Notes: generated by a model from the sequence alone, not told the origin. 13,983 nt of DNA from Dehalococcoidales bacterium (GCA_016926695.1 JAFGOB010000077.1:1-13983), one strand, 5' to 3'. Positions 4,909 to 12,797 are shown, numbered from the stretch's first letter. Program-made: numbers and translations.

Positions 4909-7203
4909 ATGGTCCCGATCGAGGCACGCCGGATCAGTGTAACAGGGATAGTGCAGGGGGTGGGTTTCCGGCCTTTTATCTACCAGTTGGCCCGGTCAAA
5001 CGGGTTGACCGGCTGGGTCCGTAACACCTCGGGCAACGTTACGATGGTGGTGGAGGGCGAGTTTCCGAATATCGACCGTTTTTTAGATATCCTCAAGAAG
5101 ACGCCGCCGCCTCAATCGCATATCGAGGAAATAGTCCAGGAAGCTGAGCCCGTCAAAGGCTACCGGCAATTTGAAATTTCTAACAGCCTGGTTGACCCCG
5201 GCCGCTATCAAATGATATCCCCCGATCTGGCCACCTGCCCTGACTGCCGGATGGAAATATTCGATAAAACCAACCGCCGCTACCGCTATCCTTTCACCAA
5301 CTGCACCGCCTGCGGGCCGCGTTTTACCATAATAGAGGCTATACCCTATGACCGGGAGCGCACCACCATGCGGGAGTTCCGCATGTGCCCGGACTGCCGG
5401 GCTGAATACGAAGACCCCTCCAACCGCCGCTTTCACGCCCAGCCCAATGCCTGCCCGGTCTGCGGTCCGGTGCTTTTATTGGTCGACTCACAGGGCCGCA
5501 CAGTCGAGAGCGGAGACGTAATCGCAGACGCGGCCAGGCTGCTGAAAGAAGGCTGCATACTGGCTGTCAAGGGACTGGGAGGTTTTCTCCTGGCCTGCGA
5601 TGCCACCAGCAGCGCCAGCACAGGCCTGCTCAGGACAAGAAAACAGCGTCCGGCAAAACCCTTTGCTGTAATGGTGCGGGACCTGGCCGTAGCCGGGAGG
5701 ATTTGCCATGTAAGCGAGCGTGAGTCCCGTGTTCTGGCTTCAACGTCCGCTCCTATCGTCTTACTGAAAATACGTGAAAACGCTCCGATCTCTCCCCTGG
5801 TAGCCCCCGGACTGGACCGCCTGGGTGTGATGCTGCCCTATACTCCCCTCCATTACCTGCTGCTTGAAGATACAGGACTGCCGCTGGTCATGACCAGCGG
5901 CAACCTCAGCGAGGAGCCTATTGCCGGTGACAACGGGGAAGCCCTGGACAGGCTGAAGGATATAGCCGATTATTTTGTTCTGCACGACAGGCAAATTTAC
6001 TCCCGCTATGATGATAGCGTGGTGATGGTTGAGCTTGACTCCACTCAGATAGCCAGGCGGGCGCGGGGATATGCCCCATACCCGGTAAAGCTGCCCTTTT
6101 CAGGCAGGCAAATTCTGGCCTGCGGCGCAGAGATGAAGAATACCTTCTGTCTCACCCGCGACAACCAGGCTTTTGTAAGCCAGCATATCGGCGATATGGA
6201 GAATGAAGAGACCCTGGAGCATTTCGAGCGGACCCTCAAGATATATGAAAGCCTTTTCAGCCTTCAGCCCTCAATGATGGCCTGTGATTTACACCCGGAC
6301 TACCTGTCCACACGTTGGGCTGAAGAGGAAGCCGCCAAAAGAGACCTGCCTCTGGTACGGGTCCAGCATCATCATGCGCACATTGCCGCCTGCATGGCGG
6401 AAAATGGAGTGAGCGGACAGGTTATCGGTGTAGCCCTGGACGGCACCGGGCTGGGAACAGACAGACGCATCTGGGGCTGTGAATTCCTGGTGGCGGACTA
6501 TCAGTGTTTCAACCGTAAAGCGCATCTTGAATATCTGCCCCAGCCGGGCGGGGACGCAGCGGTACACAGGCCCTACCGCACGGCTATAGGCTACCTCTAC
6601 AGTCTGCTGGGAAATGAGGATACCTGTACTGATCTACCCCCTTTTCAAAAGGTGGATGAGGTTGAGATCGAGCTGATCAAAAAACAGGCCGGGCTTTTTC
6701 TGAACACACCCCTTACATCGAGCTGCGGGCGGCTTTTCGACGCGGTATCATCTATCCTGGGCATCTGCCAGCAGGCAGACTACGACGGGCAGGCAGCAGC
6801 AGAGCTGGAGGCAGCAGCCGGAAATAATAAGACTGACAGCGTATACCCTTTCCTTATCGAGGAAAATGACGGGCTGCGCGTCATCCGGATAAAAGAAATG
6901 CTGGCTGCCCTTGTGTGCGATTTCCGCGGAGGGAAACCGGCGGGTGTAATATCTGCCGTTTTTCATGACACTATCGTCCAAATAATAGTCCGGGTCTGCC
7001 TGGATATTTCACAGGAAACAGGACTGAAGAAAGTAGCCCTGAGCGGGGGCGTTTTCCAGAACCGCCGTTTGCTCAGAGGTGTATACTCGGGACTGAAGGC
7101 GGCCGGGCTTCTTCCCCTGCATCATCTCCACTTGCCCTCAAACGACGGATGCATTTCACTCGGACAGGCGGTGGTAGGCAATTTTTCCAGCCCGGAGAAT
7201 TAG
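4909..7203 (+). CDS. hypF: Carbamoyltransferase HypF
   Basis: HypF converts carbamoyl phosphate to carbamoyl-adenylate and passes the carbamoyl group to the C-terminal Cys of HypE, the first step of cyanide ligand synthesis. The 764-residue protein has every domain in the usual order. First is an acylphosphatase domain (about 5-90, GIVQGVGFRPF with Arg21 and Asn39). Next come two zinc fingers (Cys110/113/132/135 and Cys160/163/182/185) and a YrdC/Sua5-like nucleotide-binding domain (about 200-390). A Kae1/TsaD-like C-terminal domain (about 395-764) carries HHHAHIAACMAENG from His487, LDGTGLGTD from about 510, and SGGVFQNRRL near the end. Nothing is missing or frameshifted. ATG 4909 immediately follows the hypB TAA, and GGGAGAG just upstream serves as SD. 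Confidence 0.97.
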   Translation: MVPIEARRISVTGIVQGVGFRPFIYQLARSNGLTGWVRNTSGNVTMVVEGEFPNIDRFLDILKKTPPPQSHIEEIVQEAEPVKGYRQFEISNSLVDPGRYQMISPDLATCPDCRMEIFDKTNRRYRYPFTNCTACGPRFTIIEAIPYDRERTTMREFRMCPDCRAEYEDPSNRRFHAQPNACPVCGPVLLLVDSQGRTVESGDVIADAARLLKEGCILAVKGLGGFLLACDATSSASTGLLRTRKQRPAKPFAVMVRDLAVAGRICHVSERESRVLASTSAPIVLLKIRENAPISPLVAPGLDRLGVMLPYTPLHYLLLEDTGLPLVMTSGNLSEEPIAGDNGEALDRLKDIADYFVLHDRQIYSRYDDSVVMVELDSTQIARRARGYAPYPVKLPFSGRQILACGAEMKNTFCLTRDNQAFVSQHIGDMENEETLEHFERTLKIYESLFSLQPSMMACDLHPDYLSTRWAEEEAAKRDLPLVRVQHHHAHIAACMAENGVSGQVIGVALDGTGLGTDRRIWGCEFLVADYQCFNRKAHLEYLPQPGGDAAVHRPYRTAIGYLYSLLGNEDTCTDLPPFQKVDEVEIELIKKQAGLFLNTPLTSSCGRLFDAVSSILGICQQADYDGQAAAELEAAAGNNKTDSVYPFLIEENDGLRVIRIKEMLAALVCDFRGGKPAGVISAVFHDTIVQIIVRVCLDISQETGLKKVALSGGVFQNRRLLRGVYSGLKAAGLLPLHHLHLPSNDGCISLGQAVVGNFSSPEN

Positions 7204-7212
7204 TCATATAAT
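7184..7212 (+). promoter_or_regulatory. Possible internal promoter before hypC
   Basis: TTTCCA (7184-7189, four of six) and a perfect TATAAT (7207-7212) are 17 bases apart at the end of hypF. They sit ahead of a 108-base gap, the largest in the operon. This could give separate expression of hypCDE. The rest of the gap shows no clear fold or gene. Confidence 0.25.
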
Positions 7213-7311
7213 AAAATTAATAAACCATTGCGACGCCCAGGCTTTCCTCTGTATTGCAGAAAGGGAACGGGAGGCCGGATGAGCCGCTGACATTTACAGG
7301 CAGGAAGAAAA

Positions 7312-7542
7312 ATGTGTTTAGCCGTACCGGTTATGGTCAAATCAATCCAGGGACAGGAAGCCGAGGTAGAAGCAGGCGGGACCACCTACCAAGCCAGTAT
7401 CGTTCTTACTCCGGAGGTGAAAGTCGGGGACTATGTTCTGCTGCATACCGGTTATACCATCAGCATCGTGGAAAAAGAAGAAGCGGAGCAGACCCTGGCA
7501 TTATTAAGGGAGTTGGAAGAGGGCTTGGATATTGAAAGATGA
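7312..7542 (+). CDS. hypC: Hydrogenase assembly chaperone HypC
   Basis: HypC is a small chaperone that holds iron with HypD while the Fe(CN)2CO group is built, then carries it to the hydrogenase large subunit. The 76-residue product has the family start MCLAVPVMV, in which Cys2 is the essential ligand after Met removal. An OB-like beta barrel follows (VGDYVLLHTGYTISIVEKEEA), then a helical tail. ATG 7312 is fixed by the need for Cys at position 2, and GGAAG lies upstream. Its last 11 bases overlap the start of hypD, which argues for translational coupling of the HypC-HypD partners. Confidence 0.96.
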   Translation: MCLAVPVMVKSIQGQEAEVEAGGTTYQASIVLTPEVKVGDYVLLHTGYTISIVEKEEAEQTLALLRELEEGLDIER

Positions 7543-8602
7543 CGAGACCCTGCTGGCACAGAGGCTGATTGAACATATCCGGCGTATTTCCAGGCAGCCG
7601 GTCCGCCTCATGGAGTTCTGCGGCGGACACACCGTGGCGATACTAAAAAACGGCCTGCGGCAGTTGCTGCCCCCCACGGTGCGGCTTTTTTCCGGTCCGG
7701 GCTGTCCTGTTTGTGTGACTGCCACTGCTGATATCGATAAAATCATCGCTCTTTCACAGCAACCCGGTGTGATACTGGCCACCTTCGGAGACCTGATACG
7801 CGTCCCGGGCAGTTGTGCTTCTTTGCAGCAGGCCCGGGCAGATGGCTGTGACGTACGGGTGGTCTATTCCGCCCTGGAGGCTCTGGACCTGGCCCGGAAT
7901 AATCCTCGGCAACAAGTGATCATGGCCGGCATCGGATTCGAGACTACCGCTCCCACCATTGCGGCTTCACTGCTCCAGGCCAGGGAAGAGAACCTGAAAA
8001 ATTACCTGGTATTTTCCCTGCACAAACTGACTCCTCCGGTTATGCAGGCCATCCTGAAGCAAGGGGAAATAAACCTGGACGGCATCATCTGCCCCGGCCA
8101 CGTCAGCACCATAACAGGTTCTACCCCCTATGAAGTAATTCCCGCCCATTTCGGCATCGCCTGTGTCATCACCGGATTTGAACCGCCGGACATCCTCCTG
8201 GGGATCGACCTGCTGGTCCGGCAGGTTGAAGCCCGCCAGCCACGGGTGGAAATAGCCTACCGCCGGGCGGTGCGTCCGGAGGGAAATAGGCGCGCACTGG
8301 CTTTAATGGAGGATGTTTTCAGTGTCGCTCCTGCCGACTGGAGGGGAATGGGACTTATACCGGAAAGCGGACTGAAAATACGGACGGAATTCGCAGAGTA
8401 CGACGCAGAACAGGTCTTTGCCCTCTCCCCGGTGGAGACACACGAAGCGAGAGGCTGTATCTGCGGTGAGATACTGAGAGGACTGAAAACACCCCCTCAG
8501 TGTCAGCTTTTCGGCTCTGCCTGTATTCCGGAGCACCCGGTGGGGCCCTGCATGGTCTCAGCGGAAGGCGCCTGTTCAGCCTATTACCTGTATTCCGATT
8601 AG
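7532..8602 (+). CDS. hypD: Fe-(CN)2CO scaffold protein HypD
   Basis: HypD is the iron-sulfur scaffold on which, with HypC, the Fe(CN)2CO cofactor is assembled. The 356-residue protein shows FCGGHTVAI (Cys30), GPGCPVC (Cys58 and Cys61), GFETTAPT, and the ICPGHVSTITG stretch. Its Cys-rich C-terminal part (GCICGE, then single Cys residues through SACIPEHPVGPCMVSAEGAC) ligates the 4Fe-4S cluster. The start is TTG 7532, inside the end of hypC, with GGAAGAGGG (7515-7523) eight bases upstream. The first in-frame ATG lies within the conserved core (at LMEFCGG), so it cannot be the start. The C-terminus is complete. Confidence 0.96.
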   Translation: MKDDETLLAQRLIEHIRRISRQPVRLMEFCGGHTVAILKNGLRQLLPPTVRLFSGPGCPVCVTATADIDKIIALSQQPGVILATFGDLIRVPGSCASLQQARADGCDVRVVYSALEALDLARNNPRQQVIMAGIGFETTAPTIAASLLQAREENLKNYLVFSLHKLTPPVMQAILKQGEINLDGIICPGHVSTITGSTPYEVIPAHFGIACVITGFEPPDILLGIDLLVRQVEARQPRVEIAYRRAVRPEGNRRALALMEDVFSVAPADWRGMGLIPESGLKIRTEFAEYDAEQVFALSPVETHEARGCICGEILRGLKTPPQCQLFGSACIPEHPVGPCMVSAEGACSAYYLYSD

Positions 8603-8627
8603 CCTCCAGGGAGACGCCCCGGAGGCT
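8601..8627 (+). promoter_or_regulatory. Hairpin between hypD and hypE
   Basis: AGCCTCC (8601-8607) pairs with GGAGGCT (8621-8627). Past a one-base bulge, GGG (8609-8611) can pair with CCC (8618-8620), giving about ten base pairs in all. It begins within the hypD stop codon and ends just before the hypE SD (AGAGGA, 8631-8636). No T-run follows, so it more likely tunes translation or mRNA stability than terminates transcription. Confidence 0.4.
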
Positions 8628-8640
8628 GAAAGAGGACTTT

Positions 8641-9645
8641 ATGAATAAAACAATCTTGCTGGCGCATGGAAGCGGAGGAAAACTGAGCCATGAGCTGATC
8701 GCCGGGCATATTGCGCCCGCCCTGGCTAATCCCATCATAGAAAAAATGGATGACTCGGCTGTCTTCGATCTCTGCGGCAGGATAGCCTTTACCACCGACA
8801 GCTTCGTGGTCAACCCGCTCTTCTTCCCCGGTGGAGATATAGGAAAACTGGCCGTCTGCGGCACAATCAACGACCTGTCCGTGGCCGGAGCCAGACCCCT
8901 TTACCTGAGCCTGGCGCTGATCATTGAAGAAGGACTTCCACTGGAAGACCTTGAGAGAGTGATGAGTTCCGTCAGCCAGACGGCTGCCGCCGCCGGGGTA
9001 ACAATCGTCACCGGCGATACCAAGGTTGTGGATCACGGCAGCCTGGACAAGCTTTTTATCAACACCGCCGGCCTGGGACTGGTGCCTGAGGGGAGCAATA
9101 TATCAGGTTCGAATGCCCGTCCAGGAGACAGGATTATCATCAATGGACCGGTGGGCGATCACGGGGTGGCGGTAATGGGCCAGCGCTCCAACCTGCGTTT
9201 CAAAGTGCCGGTGGAGAGCGACTGCGCTCCCCTGAACTCCCTGGTTGAGGCTATGATGAGGCATCAGGAGTCCATCCATGCCATGCGTGATCCTACCCGG
9301 GGAGGCCTGGCTACCACTCTCAACGAGATTGCCAGGCAGTCCAGTGTAAGCATCCGCCTGGAAGAAGACCTGATACCGGTCAGGGATACCGTGCGATCCG
9401 CCTGTGAAATGCTGGGACTGGACCCCCTTTACGTGGCTAACGAGGGAAAGCTCATCGCAGTAACGGCGACTGAGAAAACGGACGAAATCCTGCGTACAAT
9501 GAGGCAAAGCCCCTGCGGGGAGGAGAGCGTGGTAATCGGAGAGGTTGCGGCTGGGAATCCCGGAAGGGTAGTTTTGAAGACCAGGCTGGGGGCATCGCGC
9601 ATCGTAGATATGCTCAGCGGAGAGCTGCTGCCCCGTATCTGCTAA
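8641..9645 (+). CDS. hypE: Carbamoyl dehydratase HypE
   Basis: HypE accepts the carbamoyl group from HypF on its C-terminal Cys. It then dehydrates the group with ATP to a thiocyanate, which supplies cyanide to the HypCD-bound iron. The 334-residue protein has the AIR-synthase/PurM fold: AHGSGGKLSHELI at the N-terminus, MDDSAVF, then GGDIGKLAVCGTINDLSVAGA, and RDPTRGGLATTLNEIA. It ends in the required PRIC, with Cys334 last. I chose ATG 8641 (SD AGAGGA). The frame is open upstream to about 8500 but that part overlaps hypD. Its TAA overlaps the stop of convergent vapC. Confidence 0.97.
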   Translation: MNKTILLAHGSGGKLSHELIAGHIAPALANPIIEKMDDSAVFDLCGRIAFTTDSFVVNPLFFPGGDIGKLAVCGTINDLSVAGARPLYLSLALIIEEGLPLEDLERVMSSVSQTAAAAGVTIVTGDTKVVDHGSLDKLFINTAGLGLVPEGSNISGSNARPGDRIIINGPVGDHGVAVMGQRSNLRFKVPVESDCAPLNSLVEAMMRHQESIHAMRDPTRGGLATTLNEIARQSSVSIRLEEDLIPVRDTVRSACEMLGLDPLYVANEGKLIAVTATEKTDEILRTMRQSPCGEESVVIGEVAAGNPGRVVLKTRLGASRIVDMLSGELLPRIC

Positions 9646-10034
9646 TACGAAACGAGAACTATTTCCAGATGCTTTTTTATTTCCGTGAAACGGCTGTCAA
9701 GCGTCAGTATGGCGGCTTTTTCGTTATATGCCGCCAGAGCAATGTAGCAATCGATAAGCCCTACCTGTTTACTCCCTTTTCTCAGTGTAAAAGACAGCTT
9801 TCCGGCTTCAGCCCAGAGTTCCCTGGATTCTTCAAGAAAGTGGAAAACGTAGAGAAAATCCCTGAGAACGGAAATATCCAGGCCCTGTTTTACCCCCTGA
9901 ATGAGTTCAGCCAGGATTACTCCTGTACAGCATACACTGTCATCATCGATCAGCTTCGATACCCTGGAGTAAAAAGGCTCCTTTTTGCGGAAAAATTCTA
10001 TCCAGACTGAGGTATCGATCAGTATCTTATCCAC
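9642..10034 (-). CDS. vapC: PIN-domain toxin VapC
   Basis: VapC toxins are magnesium-dependent ribonucleases, many of which cut tRNA or rRNA. This 130-residue PIN protein has the expected acidic residues: Asp7 (ILIDTSVWIEFF), Glu43 (LAELIQG), Asp95 (GLIDCYIA) and Asp113 (TLDSRF). The full PIN core is therefore present and the toxin is probably functional. I chose GTG 10034, which overlaps the vapB stop by eight bases (GTGGATAA). A longer reading to 10133 would only add an out-of-frame copy of vapB sequence. Its TAG (9644-9642) overlaps the end of hypE tail-to-tail, with no terminator between the two genes. Confidence 0.9.
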   Translation of the reverse strand: MDKILIDTSVWIEFFRKKEPFYSRVSKLIDDDSVCCTGVILAELIQGVKQGLDISVLRDFLYVFHFLEESRELWAEAGKLSFTLRKGSKQVGLIDCYIALAAYNEKAAILTLDSRFTEIKKHLEIVLVSY

Positions 10035-10236
10035 TTCGCCTGTTCCCGTTACGCAGTTCGGATGCTTCCAGGTCGAATTCAAGCTTTCCCGCCAGGCCTT
10101 TGATCTTTTCCTTTTTCTTTTGCCGGATCTCATTTTTTATCGCCCTGGTTATGGCCTCGGTTTTTGACCTGGCTTCAACCACTGAAAGCAGCTCATCAAC
10201 CAGTTCATTGGGCAATGTTATGGTAATTCTTGACAT
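10027..10236 (-). CDS. vapB: VapB-type ribbon-helix-helix antitoxin
   Basis: This 69-residue antitoxin sits directly before vapC. Residues 1-42 (MSRITITLPNELVDELL, then the SKTEAITRAIK helix) form a ribbon-helix-helix DNA-binding domain expected to repress the operon. A basic linker (RQKKKEKIKG) leads to a short C-terminal stretch (LAGKLEFDLEASELR) that probably occupies the VapC active site. GGAG lies seven bases before ATG 10236. The short overlap with vapC indicates translational coupling. The subfamily name (VapB versus CopG-like) is less sure than the antitoxin role. Confidence 0.85.
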   Translation of the reverse strand: MSRITITLPNELVDELLSVVEARSKTEAITRAIKNEIRQKKKEKIKGLAGKLEFDLEASELRNGNRRSG

Positions 10237-10266
10237 ATATTGACTCCATCAAAATTTTGCATTAAA

Positions 10267-10296
10267 ATAATAAATTAATCTATGCAGATGTGTCAA
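10267..10296 (-). promoter_or_regulatory. vapBC promoter
   Basis: On the minus strand TTGACA (10296-10291) and TATTAT (10272-10267) are 18 bases apart, about 30 bases upstream of vapB. This is the same pair of hexamers with the same spacing as the orphan promoter at 1457-1486. The VapBC complex would be expected to bind nearby, but no clear operator palindrome is seen. Confidence 0.5.
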
Positions 10297-10490
10297 GGAT
10301 GAATTATTGGGGGGCTTTGTTTACAGTGGTTTTTATCGTTTATGGCGATCAAAAATCCAATTATTCCTTTATTTTTGGGTGTACGCATCCATACCATAAT
10401 GGTCATCCCGGTCCACTACTTTTTTTCTAAAACTCCGTATTATAAGCATCAGGGGGTAAAGACCAGGCTGGAAATCAGGCCCGGTCGACA
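10297..10490. other. Intergenic region upstream of glgP
   Basis: No gene was seen. TTTTTATCG (10330-10338) pairs with CGAT and AAAAA (10346-10355, one bulged C) around a 7-base loop, forming a 9-bp inverted repeat that could be an operator. A second AT-rich inverted repeat is CAAAAAT 10350-10356 with ATTTTTG 10371-10377. TATTAT at 10438-10443 is the best -10 candidate for glgP, but it lacks a good -35. Confidence 0.3.
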
Positions 10491-12650
10491 ATGACAGAGA
10501 TGTTAATGGAACATATGATACCCGACCGTATTACGGGCCTGAATAATCTGGCCTATAATCTCTGGTGGAGCTGGCATAACGAAGCCAGAGAGCTTTATAA
10601 AATGCTGGACCGGCCTCTATGGAAAGCAACGGGGCACAACCCTGTAAAACTACTTCAGCAAATCCCGGTCTACAAGCTTGTAGCCGCGGCTGAGCATCCT
10701 CTTTTCTTAAGGCAGTATGACCGCGTAATGGAACATTTCAATTCAGACCTGGCGGACAGCGGGCAATGGTGTCTTGAAAATCATCCGGAACTGAACAACC
10801 ATACCATTGCCTACTTTTCTATGGAGTTCGCCCTGCACAATTCACTACCGTTATATGCCGGTGGATTGGGTATCCTGGCAGGCGATTTCTGCAAGGAATC
10901 CAGCGACCTTGGTCTGCCCATTGTCGGCGTGGGTTTCATGTACCCCCAGGGCTACTTCAGCCAGCGTATCTCAAATGACGGCTGGCAGGAAGAAATTTAT
11001 CGGGAGCTTCAGTTCGGAGAAGCGCCGGTCACGCCGGTATATGATACCGAGAAAAGTTCCCTGAAAATACAGGTCGAGCTTGATTCAAGATCCATCTGGA
11101 TTACTGTCTGGCAGGTCATGATCGGCCGCAGCCGGCTCTATTTACTGGATACCAACCTTGAAGAGAACTGCGCAGCCGACCGCCTGCTTTCAGCACGCCT
11201 GTATTCCGGCAATAATGAAACACGTATCCAGCAGGAGATCGTCCTGGGAATCGGCGGTGTGCGTGTTATCCGTGCTCTGGGCATCTCACCGACTATATGG
11301 CATGCTAATGAAGGACATGCTGGGTTGATGATGCTGGAACGCTGCCGCGAGCTGGTCGAGCAGGGACAGGATTTCACAAACGCCGTTGACATGGTCCGGG
11401 CATCTACCGTTTTTACCACGCATACCCCCGTCCCGGCCGGTAATGACGCCTTTCCACGCGAACTTATGGAAAAATACCTGCACCGGTACTGGGAAAACCA
11501 TCATATAGATCCGGAGGCTTGCCTCGAAATGGGATCAGTCAAGCAGGGCGACAAATCTTTCAACATGACGGTACTGGGTATGAAAATGGCTGGCTGTCGC
11601 AATGGTGTCAGCAAGCTTCATGGGGCGGTCTGCCGGCGCATGTGGAACTGCATCTGGCCGGATAAAGAGGAGAATGAAGTCCCCATCTCCGCCGTGACCA
11701 ACGGAGTGCATGTGCCAACCTGGATTTCTCCCCGTATGGCCCGGCTTTACGAAGAATACCTGGGCTCCGACTGGCTGAATAGACATGATGATCCCGGACT
11801 ATGGCAGAAGGTAGATAAAATACCCGATGATCGACTCTGGGATACACATCGCTGGCTGAAAAGGAAACTGATCAGCTTTATCGTAGACCGCTGCCGCCAG
11901 CGCTGGAGCTGCCAATGGTGCGACCCGGTCCATACTCTGGCTATGGGGACGTTGTTCGACTCAGAAACTCTTACACTCGGATTCAGCCGGCGTTTCACCG
12001 ATTACAAACGGGCCTTTCTTATCCTGAGTGATCCGGAGCGTCTGAAAAGGCTGCTCAGGGACGACCTGAGACCGATACAGATTATTTTTGCCGGTAAAGC
12101 GCATCCCAACGACCATAACGGCAAACTGCTCATTCAGCAGGTATATAACCTGGCGAAAAACCCGGAGTTCGGGGGCCGCCTGGCCTTCGTTGAAGACTAT
12201 GATATGCATGCAGCCAGATATCTGGTCCAGGGCGTTGATGTCTGGCTTAATACTCCCCGCCTTTTTCAGGAAGCCAGCGGTACCAGCGGCATGAAGGCAT
12301 CTCTTAACGGCGTTCCCCATCTGAGCGTTCTCGACGGCTGGTGGTTTGAAGGATATAACACTAACAATGGATGGGCGGTACACCGCGACCTGAATAGACC
12401 TGATAACTCAGACAGGGAGGATGCCGGGGAACTGTTCCAACTACTGGAAAACCACATCGTTCCCCTTTATTACGATCGTGACATCAACGGCATCCCCGGT
12501 GGTTGGATCCGGGTGATGAAAAATGCCATCAGTTCCATCACACCGGCCTTCTCAGCCAGGCGGATGGTCAAAGACTACACCGAGCAGATGTACATCCGGA
12601 TTGCACGCGCTGGATACGTACGCGCACCTGCCGCTTCATTATCCAGATGA
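10491..12650 (+). CDS. glgP: Alpha-glucan (glycogen/maltodextrin) phosphorylase
   Basis: GlgP releases glucose-1-phosphate from storage glucans with pyridoxal phosphate. The 719-residue protein belongs to the shorter, bacterial/archaeal alpha-glucan phosphorylase branch rather than the classic enzymes of about 800-850 residues. The N-terminal DUF3417-type domain (about 8-100) contains NLAYNLWWSWHNEARELY. The catalytic fold follows with IAYFSMEFALHNSLPLYAGGLG, WHANEGHAG, FTTHTPVPAGNDAFP, and the cofactor motif EASGTSGMKASLNG. In that motif Lys602 should hold the pyridoxal phosphate. It ends soon after the catalytic domain. The start is uncertain: ATG 10491 has no strong SD, and Met4, Met6 or Met9 are possible. 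It stands alone, with no glgA/B/C genes in the window. An independent role in glycogen or maltodextrin use is inferred. Confidence 0.93.
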   Translation: MTEMLMEHMIPDRITGLNNLAYNLWWSWHNEARELYKMLDRPLWKATGHNPVKLLQQIPVYKLVAAAEHPLFLRQYDRVMEHFNSDLADSGQWCLENHPELNNHTIAYFSMEFALHNSLPLYAGGLGILAGDFCKESSDLGLPIVGVGFMYPQGYFSQRISNDGWQEEIYRELQFGEAPVTPVYDTEKSSLKIQVELDSRSIWITVWQVMIGRSRLYLLDTNLEENCAADRLLSARLYSGNNETRIQQEIVLGIGGVRVIRALGISPTIWHANEGHAGLMMLERCRELVEQGQDFTNAVDMVRASTVFTTHTPVPAGNDAFPRELMEKYLHRYWENHHIDPEACLEMGSVKQGDKSFNMTVLGMKMAGCRNGVSKLHGAVCRRMWNCIWPDKEENEVPISAVTNGVHVPTWISPRMARLYEEYLGSDWLNRHDDPGLWQKVDKIPDDRLWDTHRWLKRKLISFIVDRCRQRWSCQWCDPVHTLAMGTLFDSETLTLGFSRRFTDYKRAFLILSDPERLKRLLRDDLRPIQIIFAGKAHPNDHNGKLLIQQVYNLAKNPEFGGRLAFVEDYDMHAARYLVQGVDVWLNTPRLFQEASGTSGMKASLNGVPHLSVLDGWWFEGYNTNNGWAVHRDLNRPDNSDREDAGELFQLLENHIVPLYYDRDINGIPGGWIRVMKNAISSITPAFSARRMVKDYTEQMYIRIARAGYVRAPAASLSR

Positions 12651-12667
12651 ACGGGACTTCCCGAAAC

Positions 12668-12761
12668 AGACTGCTGAAAAAGGGGTGGTTTGAGGGAATT
12701 CTTCCATTCCACCGGAGGCGGACTTTATAAAAAATAGCTTTATTCAGTTTTCAGCAAGTCT
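12668..12761. repeat. Nested inverted repeat downstream of glgP
   Basis: AGACTGCTGAAAA (12668-12680) is the near inverse complement of TTTTCAGCAAGTCT (from about 12748 to 12761), differing by one inserted base. Between them sits an imperfect palindrome centred on GAATTC (12684-12713, ends GGTGG and CCACC). The 94-base unit could be a small non-autonomous element, a pair of facing insertion-sequence ends, or a large RNA hairpin after glgP. No clear target duplication is seen. Confidence 0.4.
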
Positions 12762-12797
12762 TTCAGGTCATTTTTACTCACTTTTTAAGGTACATTC

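Noticed and set aside
8500..8640. N-terminal extension of hypE to an ATG at 8500
   Set aside because: The extra residues overlap hypD in another frame and are not HypE-like. The conserved N-terminus and the SD point to 8641.
10035..10133. N-terminal extension of vapC to 10133
   Set aside because: The basic extension is vapB read in another frame. The PIN fold begins right after GTG 10034.
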